Shown: positions 50,196-57,690 of the stretch, piece after piece
How the letters are laid out: every line of letters begins with the position of its first letter
Position numbering within the stretch: position 1 is the stretch's first letter
From: Flavobacterium ginsenosidimutans
Lineage (GTDB): Bacteria; Bacteroidota; Bacteroidia; Flavobacteriales; Flavobacteriaceae
NCBI RefSeq assembly: GCF_003254625.1
Contig: NZ_QJRJ01000074.1
Location: forward strand, 186,001 to 250,000
Reading direction: 5' to 3'
DNA: 64,000 bases
Made by a program: the position numbers and the translations under genes
The notes under the pieces: model-generated
Told to the model about the DNA's origin: nothing
The model's database searches: none
What the model saw: only the letters and a program-made list of their open reading frames with translations

Positions 50196-50831
50196 ATGGA
50201 TGATTTTTTAATATATTCTTCTTATATCATTTTATTTATAAGTTTGATATTATATACATATAGCTTTTTCCGCAAGGAAAAAGCTAATGTCTTTTTCATC
50301 ATATATATTGTTTTTAGCTTTTTAATTCAGATTTCTATGGAAATCATGTATCATATGCATTTAAATAATTTATTGTTGATGAATACATTTGTCATTGGAC
50401 AGATGATATTGTTAGGATTGTTTTATAAGTCATTATTTAAAATTCAGGCACAAAAAAAAGTGGTAGTTTGGAGTATGATTTTGGCTCTATTGATCATTTT
50501 TATTCAATTATATAATGACCCAGAACAGATTTATAAATTTAATTTGTTTGAAATTACAATCTGTTCATTGTTAGTCCTCATTTTTGCTTTAATGCATTTT
50601 TATAATATGCTTGGCGATAATAAAACTTACTATTATTTTTCGATTGGAGTGGTAGCTTTTATGCTTGCTTCAACAGTATTATTGTTGGTAGGGAATTTAA
50701 CCCATAACCTTTCAAATGAATTTAAATATTTAAGTTGGAGATTAAATGCATTTTTAGTTGGAGTATTTTATTTCTCTATGATTGTAGAATGGAAAGTGAG
50801 TTTTTCAAAAACGAAAAATTTAGCTAATTAA
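50196..50831 (+). CDS. Polytopic membrane protein, unknown
   Basis: 211 residues with about seven hydrophobic helices, few charged residues, e.g. FLIYSSYIILFISLILYTYSF, LLLMNTFVIGQMILLGLF and YYYFSIGVVAFMLASTVLLLVGNL. No transporter or enzyme motif. Separated by 2 bases from the small CPPYGDP protein and by 18 bases from a histidine kinase gene that has only one membrane helix of its own, so it could be the sensory partner of that kinase; this is inferred from position only. Confidence 0.7.
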   Translation: MDDFLIYSSYIILFISLILYTYSFFRKEKANVFFIIYIVFSFLIQISMEIMYHMHLNNLLLMNTFVIGQMILLGLFYKSLFKIQAQKKVVVWSMILALLIIFIQLYNDPEQIYKFNLFEITICSLLVLIFALMHFYNMLGDNKTYYYFSIGVVAFMLASTVLLLVGNLTHNLSNEFKYLSWRLNAFLVGVFYFSMIVEWKVSFSKTKNLAN

Positions 50832-50849
50832 AATATTTCAATTCATAAT

Positions 50850-51641
50850 ATGAGTCTCCATTCAATACCAGAAAAAGAAATTGTTGCTATAATTTTATAT
50901 ACCTCACTTTTCTTTATGATTGTTGCAGTAGTTTTAATTATATTCTTTTATTTTTCTAGACAAAAAATAATTCAGAAGGAATTAGAAAAAGTAGATTTAA
51001 TACTTCGATATCAAAAAGAACAATTGCATGCTGTTATTATCACGCAGGAAGAAGAACGCAAAAGAATTGCACAAGATCTTCATGATGATATCAGTTCGAA
51101 ATTAAATATTGTTTCATTAAATAGCCATTTGCTTACTGCGCCAAATCTTACAGAATCTGAAACGGCTGAAATAACCGAAAATATAATCAATTTAACTACT
51201 AAAGCTTTAGAAAACTCTAGAAAAATTGCCCATAATCTATTGCCTCCTGTTTTTGAAAAATTTGGATTAAATGCAGGAATAGAAGAATTATGCGAGGAAT
51301 TTGAAACCAGTAAATCTGTCAAAACGCATTATAAAAATGAAATCGATTTTGACGACAAAGACCTCGACAGACATTTGCATATTTTTAGAATTCTTCAAGA
51401 ATTAATGAATAATTCGCTTCGTCATGGAAAAGCAACCGAAATTTGGATTTCATTTATCAATATTGAAGGCGTAAATACATGTAATTATGAAGATAACGGA
51501 ATTGGTTTTGATAGTTCAAATGCTGAAAATCAAAAAGGTTTAGGAATGAAAAATATTGATAGCCGAATATCATTTTTGGAGGGAACAATCAAAATTACCT
51601 CTGAAATTAATAACGGAATCGCAGTAAATTTTACTTTTTAG
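50850..51641 (+). CDS. Sensor histidine kinase, HisKA_3/NarL-type
   Basis: 263 residues. One membrane helix (about 12-35) with almost no sensor domain. The H-box ERKRIAQDLHDDISSKL holds phospho-His78 followed by Asp79. The ATPase part has the N-box ILQELMNNSLRHG (Asn188), the G1 box EDNGIGFD (about 214-221) and GLGMKNIDSRI. All catalytic elements are intact, unlike the paralogues at 55-59 kb. It passes phosphate to the LuxR-type regulator encoded 115 bases downstream. Confidence 0.9.
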   Translation: MSLHSIPEKEIVAIILYTSLFFMIVAVVLIIFFYFSRQKIIQKELEKVDLILRYQKEQLHAVIITQEEERKRIAQDLHDDISSKLNIVSLNSHLLTAPNLTESETAEITENIINLTTKALENSRKIAHNLLPPVFEKFGLNAGIEELCEEFETSKSVKTHYKNEIDFDDKDLDRHLHIFRILQELMNNSLRHGKATEIWISFINIEGVNTCNYEDNGIGFDSSNAENQKGLGMKNIDSRISFLEGTIKITSEINNGIAVNFTF

Positions 51642-51689
51642 GTCGAATTTAGAACTTTAATAAGGTTTTTAGTCGATAAAATGATATGT

Positions 51690-51723
51690 TTTGGCTATTT
51701 ATTAATCATATTTTGTAATTTCG
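51690..51723 (+). promoter_or_regulatory. Possible promoter of the response regulator
   Basis: TTTG (51690-51693), 22 bases, then TAATTTCG (51716-51723), one mismatch to TAnnTTTG. It would give the regulator its own promoter in addition to that of the upstream gene set. Confidence 0.3.
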
Positions 51724-51756
51724 GGATACCAAACTAAACGACCAAAATCCAAAAAG

Positions 51757-52422
51757 ATGAATGCCACTATTAAAATTGCCCTTGTCGATGATGAAATTTT
51801 GTTTCGAAAAGGAATTTCTTTTTTATTACAGAGAGAAGATAATGTAGAAGTTATTTTTGAGGCCTCAAACGGAGAAGATTTAATTTCTCAGTTAAATGAA
51901 AACGAAATCAAACCCGATATAATTATAATGGACTTAAAGATGCCAGTTTTAAATGGTGTCGAGGCCACTAAAATTATTCGAAAGGCGTTTCCCGATATCA
52001 AAATAATAGCGCTAACAAGTTATGATACGAAGTCATTCATTGCTAATATGATTCAGGTTGGGGCTGTTGCTTATTTAATTAAAAATACTACTCCAAAAGA
52101 TTTAATTCTGACAATTAGAGAAGTAGCTGCAAAAGGTTTCTACTATAATGAAAATGTTTTAAAAACAATTCAAGAAACCATAGTTTCTCCTAAAAATACA
52201 AAAGGCGGTTTAGATACGAGTTTCCTTTCGCCTCGTGAAGTAGAAGTTCTGCAATTGATCTGTCAGCAGAAAACAACTGCCGAAATTGCCGAGCAGCTGT
52301 TTTTAAGTCCGAGAACTATTGAAGGGCACAGAAATAATTTGCTGCTTAAAACAGAATCGCGCAATATTGCTGGTTTGGTTGTGTATGCCATTCAAAACGA
52401 TTTAGCAGATTTGACAATCTAA
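51757..52422 (+). CDS. Response regulator, NarL/LuxR family
   Basis: 221 residues. Receiver domain with ALVDDE (acidic pair), phospho-Asp59 in IIIMDLKMPVLNG, and the later Lys in AYLIKNTTP. The LuxR-type helix-turn-helix is FLSPREVEVLQLICQQKTTAEIAEQLFLSPRTIEGHRNNLLLKT. Partner of the kinase just upstream. Two dyads in the next intergenic region (52628-52679) may be its sites. Confidence 0.92.
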   Translation: MNATIKIALVDDEILFRKGISFLLQREDNVEVIFEASNGEDLISQLNENEIKPDIIIMDLKMPVLNGVEATKIIRKAFPDIKIIALTSYDTKSFIANMIQVGAVAYLIKNTTPKDLILTIREVAAKGFYYNENVLKTIQETIVSPKNTKGGLDTSFLSPREVEVLQLICQQKTTAEIAEQLFLSPRTIEGHRNNLLLKTESRNIAGLVVYAIQNDLADLTI

Positions 52423-52426
52423 AAAA

Positions 52427-52552
52427 TTATGCTGTCAAAAACTGAATTGATAACACATAATACAATATGATTGTTATCACGAGAACACATAAACCTATTT
52501 TTTGAACTAAATTCATACCCTTTTCTTGGTTATTACTATCATTAAACTTCAT
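52427..52552 (-). CDS. Possible small membrane peptide
   Basis: 41 codons on the minus strand: MKFNDSNNQEKGMNLVQKIG followed by one hydrophobic helix (LCVLVITIILYYVLSIQFL). It converges with the response regulator gene, ending 5 bases after its stop. No clear promoter. It may be a real small protein or chance. Otherwise the region 52423-52771 holds the dyads at 52628-52679 and nothing more. Confidence 0.3.
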   Translation of the reverse strand: MKFNDSNNQEKGMNLVQKIGLCVLVITIILYYVLSIQFLTA

Positions 52553-52627
52553 TGGTTGGTTGTTTTTTACATTGATTAGTTTTATGACCTGGGATAGCAA
52601 ATGTATATAGAATATTTAATGGCACTA

Positions 52628-52679
52628 TAGGTGTTTTTACCTGTTTTTTTCAAGGGTGTAAATCAGGTATTTTCCCCTG
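52628..52679. promoter_or_regulatory. Two dyads of form YAGG-N8-CCTG
   Basis: TAGGTGTTTTTACCTG (52628-52643) and CAGGTATTTTCCCCTG (52664-52679) have the same inverted half-sites (YAGG, CCTG) and spacing, centres 36 bases apart. They lie about 100-140 bases before the next plus-strand gene. Candidate sites for the neighbouring LuxR-type regulator or another dimeric protein. Confidence 0.4.
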
Positions 52680-52771
52680 TTTTTTTATTTAACATTCTCT
52701 TATGCCATAAAAGGGACTATAGATTCTTTTTTTAGATAGTTCCTTTATATCTTTACTAAAATAATTTTCGG

Positions 52772-54031
52772 ATGAATAGAAGTTTATTCTACATTTTTAT
52801 ACTATTAGTTACATTCAATGCCCGCGCCTCGTTCATATTACTTCCGATGGACGAAACAACTCAACAGAATCATTTAAAAGCATACGGTATTACTTATTGG
52901 TGTTTAAGCAGAGATTATAAAGCAAGTTGGCTTTTAAATTATCGCGGAGGCTCTTTCTTACTTCCTGATGCTGAAGAGATTAGAAAAGAATGTAAAATTA
53001 GAGGTGTTAGTTTTGAAGTTATTTCAGATAGTGAGCAAGCTTCTATTTTAAATGAAATCTCAAGTCCTTCTCAAAATATGGAATCTGTAATTTTGGAGAA
53101 AGCCCCAAAAATTGCTGTGTATACGCCAAAAGGTAAACAACCTTGGGACGACGCAGTAACTTTGGTTTTAACTTATGCCGAAATACCTTTTACTCCAATT
53201 TATGACGAAGAAGTTTTAAGCGATCAGTTATTAATGTATGATTGGCTGCATCTTCATCACGAGGATTTTACAGGACAGTACGGAAAGTTCTATGCCGCTT
53301 ATAAAAATACGCCTTGGTATATTGATCAAAAGAAGGATGCTGAAGCTTTAGCGGCAAAATTAGGATATGCCAAAGTATCTCAGGAAAAGGGAGCAGTAGC
53401 AAAAAAAATTAGAGATTTTGTAATTGGCGGTGGATTTATGTTTGCAATGTGTTCTGCTACAGATAGTTTTGATATTGCGCTTGCAGCTGATGGAGTCGAT
53501 ATTTGCGAAACAATGTTTGATGGTGATCCAAGCGAATCTAATTATCAATCGAAATTAAATTACAATAACTCTTTTGCTTTCAAAAACTTTACTTTAGAAA
53601 GAAGACCTGAAGTTTATGAATTTTCAGATATCGATATGACTACAAAAAGACGTATTGTTATGGAAAAAGATTATTTCACTTTAATGGAATTTTCAGCAAA
53701 ATGGGATCCAATTCCAAGTATGTTGTGTCAAAATCATACCCAATTGGTAAAAGGTTTTATGGGGCAGACGACTTCATTTGATTCTTCACTAATAAAATCT
53801 AACATATTAATTATGGGAACTTGTGAGCTAAATGGCGAATCAAGATATATTCATGGCGAAAAAGGAAAAGGAATGTTTACTTTTTTCGGAGGACATGATC
53901 CAGAAGATTTTCAGCATCAAGTTGGAGATCCGCCAACGGTTTTAGATTTGCACCCAAATTCTCCAGGTTACAGATTAATTTTGAATAATGTTTTATTTCC
54001 TGCTGCGAGAAAAAAGAAACTTAAAACCTAG
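52772..54031 (+). CDS. Conserved secreted protein of unknown function
   Basis: 419 residues with a Sec signal (SLFYIFILLVTFNARA). The mature start ASFILLPMDETTQQNHLKAYGITYW and WLLNYRGGSFLLPD are conserved in Bacteroidota proteins that databases, as I recall, sometimes call asparagine synthetase B. The glutamine-hydrolysing and synthetase motifs of that enzyme are not present. The central part (KIAVYTPKGKQPWDDAVTLVLTYAEIPFTPI, then GGGFMFAMCSATD) could be a class I amidotransferase-like fold with the Cys in the nucleophile-elbow position. No substrate can be given. Overlaps the converging nuclease gene by 4 bases. Confidence 0.7.
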   Translation: MNRSLFYIFILLVTFNARASFILLPMDETTQQNHLKAYGITYWCLSRDYKASWLLNYRGGSFLLPDAEEIRKECKIRGVSFEVISDSEQASILNEISSPSQNMESVILEKAPKIAVYTPKGKQPWDDAVTLVLTYAEIPFTPIYDEEVLSDQLLMYDWLHLHHEDFTGQYGKFYAAYKNTPWYIDQKKDAEALAAKLGYAKVSQEKGAVAKKIRDFVIGGGFMFAMCSATDSFDIALAADGVDICETMFDGDPSESNYQSKLNYNNSFAFKNFTLERRPEVYEFSDIDMTTKRRIVMEKDYFTLMEFSAKWDPIPSMLCQNHTQLVKGFMGQTTSFDSSLIKSNILIMGTCELNGESRYIHGEKGKGMFTFFGGHDPEDFQHQVGDPPTVLDLHPNSPGYRLILNNVLFPAARKKKLKT

Positions 54032-54831
54032 TTTAGTGAGATTTCAAACCAAATCGGAATATGATCTGAAACTTTTCTTGCTGCTTGAAGAGAATCAAAA
54101 TCTTCATAAAATTTAATTACTCCCGAATTGATAACTTTCATTGATGAGGATTTGTAAAAAATATTATCAAATTCAGACGCTAAACAGATATTGTTTTTAC
54201 ATTTATGCTTAAGCGTTGTTTTCTGATTCTTCAATACAGAATTATATCCCATTTTTCTTAAAGGAATGAAGACAGTATGTTTTTCAGGGCAATTAAAATC
54301 GCCTAAGAAAACTAGATTTAAATTAGGATATTCACTTGGCAAAAACTTAAAATATTTGATTTCAGTTTCTGGCTGCTTTTTTTGAGTTATAGCGTGAAAA
54401 TTGACTAGTGTAATTGTTTTTTTATTGATTTCGAAAGTGCCGAAATAAGGTTCTCGGTCAATTTCTAAATTATATTTTTTCTCCAGCCAAGGTTTGTTTT
54501 TTAATTTTATTTTATGAGTTTTCCAAATAAAAGCATATCGTTCAGTTTTGTAACTGCTACTGCTTGTTGGATCACTTATATTATAGTCCCACTTATTTCC
54601 TTTTTCGTTAAGTAATTCAGTGAGCTTTGCTACAGTTTGTGCTCCGCCGTTTCCTGCAACTACCTCCTGAATAGCAATTATGTCATAGGCAGAGATAGTT
54701 TTGGCAATATAGTTTAATTCGGTATTCGATTTTGATTTTCCGAAGTTTTCTATATTCCAAGACAGAATTTTGGTTTGCGCAAAAGATATAAATGTAAATA
54801 ATAGTAGGAGAGGGCTGAGAACGTTTTTCAT
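54028..54831 (-). CDS. Secreted endonuclease/exonuclease/phosphatase family protein
   Basis: 267 residues with a Sec signal (VLSPLLLLFTFISFA). The DNase I-like fold shows ILSWNIENFGKSKSN (Asn/Glu metal site), DIIAIQEVVAG, the LVNFHAIT region, FLGDFNCP with Asp and Asn, and the final SDHIPIWFEI with Asp-His. All catalytic positions of the superfamily are there. Probably an exported nuclease or phosphodiesterase that takes nucleic acid for food. Single gene. Confidence 0.87.
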   Translation of the reverse strand: MKNVLSPLLLLFTFISFAQTKILSWNIENFGKSKSNTELNYIAKTISAYDIIAIQEVVAGNGGAQTVAKLTELLNEKGNKWDYNISDPTSSSSYKTERYAFIWKTHKIKLKNKPWLEKKYNLEIDREPYFGTFEINKKTITLVNFHAITQKKQPETEIKYFKFLPSEYPNLNLVFLGDFNCPEKHTVFIPLRKMGYNSVLKNQKTTLKHKCKNNICLASEFDNIFYKSSSMKVINSGVIKFYEDFDSLQAARKVSDHIPIWFEISLN

Positions 54832-54903
54832 GTAAAAAAATAATTGTAATCAAATATAGATAATTCTCTTTCTACAATTATCAGGCCTTTCTTAGAAAAT
54901 TAT

Positions 54904-55137
54904 TTAGTGTTTTTTGTATCTGTTTTTTAAAGCTGTGCTAATTATGATAATTTGTAATACTAAAAGCGCTGGAATAAATATAAGTTTCCAATCAATTTCA
55001 AGCCATCCGGTTTTTGCAGAAACTAGAACAAAACTTATTGATAAAAAAAGACAAAGTAGCATTGTTTTCATTATAATTTTATTTTGGGTTGTGTTAATTT
55101 TTGCGAATAAAATATCCGCTTTGTTTTTTGGTTTCAT
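54904..55137 (-). CDS. Small membrane protein, unknown
   Basis: 77 residues with two hydrophobic helices (about 23-42 and 51-68) and a basic tail (KNRYKKH). The first 22 residues are polar, and a second ATG at codon 23 (MKTMLLCLFL) is an equal candidate start. No motif. Between the nuclease gene and the response regulator of the tandem kinase cluster. Confidence 0.45.
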   Translation of the reverse strand: MKPKNKADILFAKINTTQNKIIMKTMLLCLFLSISFVLVSAKTGWLEIDWKLIFIPALLVLQIIIISTALKNRYKKH

Positions 55138-55222
55138 TGTAGGTTAATAGATTCATAACAAATTTAGATTTATTAGAATTGATATCCTTACGGGAATCCG
55201 TAAACGTATCATATTATGCTAG

Positions 55223-55891
55223 TTATACCAATCCAAAATCTTTTGCTATAGCAATTAAATGCACATTATTATTAGCTTTAAAGTAAATTTTTAGTTTATT
55301 AATTCTTTTTTCGATACTACTCGTTCCGTTTGGGGTAATAGACAAATCTTTAAACTCTTTTGAAATACTTTCTAAAATATATCCTTGAGATAAAAGTTTT
55401 AAAATCGAAATATCATAAGATTCAATTTCAATTAAGGCCTTATCATTAAAATTAAAAGACAAATCAGACGAAAGTATTTTTTCTTCATTATTGAATGTGC
55501 TTTCAATCGCATTTCGTAATTCTATGATACTATTTCTTCCTTTAGAAACGTATGCATTAATTCCTAGTTCATTAAAAAGCGTTTTAATTCTATAACTTTT
55601 GTCTTCAATAGAAAATACAATTTTCTTTAATTTGGGCTGAACACGATTGATCGCTTCAATTAACCCATCGCCAGTTTCGATATTTGCTTTTCGGTGATCT
55701 GATTTAAACGACAGATCAGTAATTAATAAATCATAAGGCTCATTTTCAACCAAAGCTTTTTTTACTTTGAGTAAACCTTCATCACAATATTTCACATGGT
55801 GAATTACTGGAACTTGTAGTTCTTCAAGTACTTGAATAACAGCGATACTAATACTGTCTAAATCTTCGGCAACTAAAACTTTTTTAAACAT
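55223..55891 (-). CDS. Response regulator with divergent C-terminal helix-turn-helix
   Basis: 222 residues. Receiver domain: VLVAEDLDSISI (acidic pair), phospho-Asp59 in YDLLITDLSF, the Ser of KKIVFSIEDK at the Thr/Ser position and the Lys of AYVSKGRNS. The C-terminal part (YDISILKLLSQGYILESISKEF ... SIEKRINKLKIYFKANNNVHLIAIAKDFGL) has the LuxR outline but is diverged and carries an insertion. Last gene of the run of three tandem kinases, 9 bases after the third, so it is the likely phosphate receiver of the intact one. Confidence 0.88.
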   Translation of the reverse strand: MFKKVLVAEDLDSISIAVIQVLEELQVPVIHHVKYCDEGLLKVKKALVENEPYDLLITDLSFKSDHRKANIETGDGLIEAINRVQPKLKKIVFSIEDKSYRIKTLFNELGINAYVSKGRNSIIELRNAIESTFNNEEKILSSDLSFNFNDKALIEIESYDISILKLLSQGYILESISKEFKDLSITPNGTSSIEKRINKLKIYFKANNNVHLIAIAKDFGLV

Positions 55892-55900
55892 ATAATTGTT

Positions 55901-57655
55901 TTATAATGGGAATGTGAAACTTATTTTTAAACCATTTTCTAGATTCGGTTCAAAATTAATAGTTCCTTTTATTGTTTTAATACGGTTTTCCACATTTTGT
56001 AGTCTTTTTTTTAAATTGACATATCCATCAGTGGTTTCTGTATTGTTATCAATATAAATTATTTGAATATTTTTTGTCTCTTTTTTAAAATTTAAGCTTA
56101 TTAAAGATGCGTTACTGCTTTTCGCCATTTCATTTAAGAGTTCTCGAAGTATTCTAAAAATGGTAATTTTTTTAATTCGATCAATCTCATGCCACGAAAA
56201 ACTGCTTAAACCATTTACTATTATATTTAAAGAAGAATTGGAATACTCAGAAAGCATCATTTTTAGATTTTCGAGATAGTTTTCATCTGTTAGTATGGCA
56301 CTATTTTCTCTCGAAATTTTCCTAGTTTTTAAATAAATTTGATCTAAATGATTAAGTAATTCTTCCTTGCTTTCAGGTTTTTCAAAATTTGAGTTTTGAA
56401 TATTTGTAGATAATTTAAAAACTTCGCTTGTTAATTCGTTATGAAGTTTTTGAGAAATCCGTAATTCACTTTTAAATATAGTATCGTCTTTTTCTCTTTT
56501 CCCTTTTAAAGTAATATGAAGAGTTAAAAACAGCAATGCAAAAACGCTAATAAAAATTACTACATACAAAATGTAACTTTGATTTTTTTGTATTTCAAAT
56601 TGCAATTCTTTTTCTGCTTTTTGAGTTTTCAGTTCTAGATTCTCTTGTTTATCTTTTTTGAAATAGTATTGTATGTTGGCAAATTGATTTTTTTGTGATA
56701 ATTGAATTTTATTAATACTGTCGAGATAATGAACATACATATTAGAATATTTCTTTAAGTCATTTCCTGTAGTGGTTCGTATTAAAGTTTCTAAAGCATA
56801 CTTTTTTTGCCGATAAGTATTTATTATGCAAGCGTGTTTATAAGCTGCTTCAGCATATTTTTTAGCCAATGCAAGATTTGAATCTACATAATAATCGGAG
56901 AGATTTGAGTAACTTTCTGGTAAATTATGTTTGTCATGTAATCGAAGTCTAATCTTTAGAGCTTCTTGGTAATAGGATAGAGCTTTAGGATGTAATAAAT
57001 TAGCGTAAGAAATACCTATGTTATTTCTCATTACTGCATAGTCAATTAATTCAAAATCTTTTAAAGTATTTGTTTTTTTCTTATTGCCATAATATCCCGT
57101 GGTAGTTAGCTGAGTATAAATTTTTACAGCTTTTTTGTATTGTTTTTTATGCATATAAACAAGCGCAATATTAGCTAATGCATTTGCTTTCCTTCTCACA
57201 GTTGTATTTAGATCGTAAGCTTTTTTAGCATAGATAAGAGCATTGTCATAATCTTTTGTAGCTAAATAATTACTTGCAAAAACTTTATATGTTTCCCAAG
57301 CAAATCTTGGCTTTTTCATGTATTTAAGGTGAGGCAGTATTTTTGTAGCAGTATTTTCACTCTCCAGGTAATTGCCTTCATATTGTTGTATAAGCGCTAT
57401 TGAAATTAGTGCGTCAACATAATCTATTCTATTTTTTTCAGGATCAGAAAGATGAATTATTTTTAAATAATTTTTGTACGCCTTTAAATATTCATTATGA
57501 TCGTAATCATTATCAGCGATAATAGTCAGTCTTTTTATTTCAGCCGTATTGTCAATTTTTTTTAATACTGCATGCTTTTCCTTTTTGCATGACGTTGGTA
57601 AAACGAGCAAAAGAAATACAGAAATTAAAATTTTAACTACAGATGAGACTTTCAT
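55901..57655 (-). CDS. TPR histidine kinase paralogue 3 (degenerate)
   Basis: 584 residues: lipoprotein-like signal (LLVLPTSCKKEKH), periplasmic TPRs (about 40-290), a coiled stretch, a membrane helix (about 361-383) and a kinase-like end. The H-box is ISQKLHNELTSEV: His405 is followed by Asn406 where active kinases of this type have Asp/Glu. In the N-box (ILRELLNEMAKSS) the Mg-binding Asn is Glu509. The G1 box is IDNNTET (536-540) without the Gly residues. It should not bind or use ATP normally. Very close to paralogue 2 at the N-terminus, hence a recent duplicate. Confidence 0.85.
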   Translation of the reverse strand: MKVSSVVKILISVFLLLVLPTSCKKEKHAVLKKIDNTAEIKRLTIIADNDYDHNEYLKAYKNYLKIIHLSDPEKNRIDYVDALISIALIQQYEGNYLESENTATKILPHLKYMKKPRFAWETYKVFASNYLATKDYDNALIYAKKAYDLNTTVRRKANALANIALVYMHKKQYKKAVKIYTQLTTTGYYGNKKKTNTLKDFELIDYAVMRNNIGISYANLLHPKALSYYQEALKIRLRLHDKHNLPESYSNLSDYYVDSNLALAKKYAEAAYKHACIINTYRQKKYALETLIRTTTGNDLKKYSNMYVHYLDSINKIQLSQKNQFANIQYYFKKDKQENLELKTQKAEKELQFEIQKNQSYILYVVIFISVFALLFLTLHITLKGKREKDDTIFKSELRISQKLHNELTSEVFKLSTNIQNSNFEKPESKEELLNHLDQIYLKTRKISRENSAILTDENYLENLKMMLSEYSNSSLNIIVNGLSSFSWHEIDRIKKITIFRILRELLNEMAKSSNASLISLNFKKETKNIQIIYIDNNTETTDGYVNLKKRLQNVENRIKTIKGTINFEPNLENGLKISFTFPL

Positions 57656-57690
57656 TTATGGATTTTAAAAATTAAAAAATGGCATTTATA

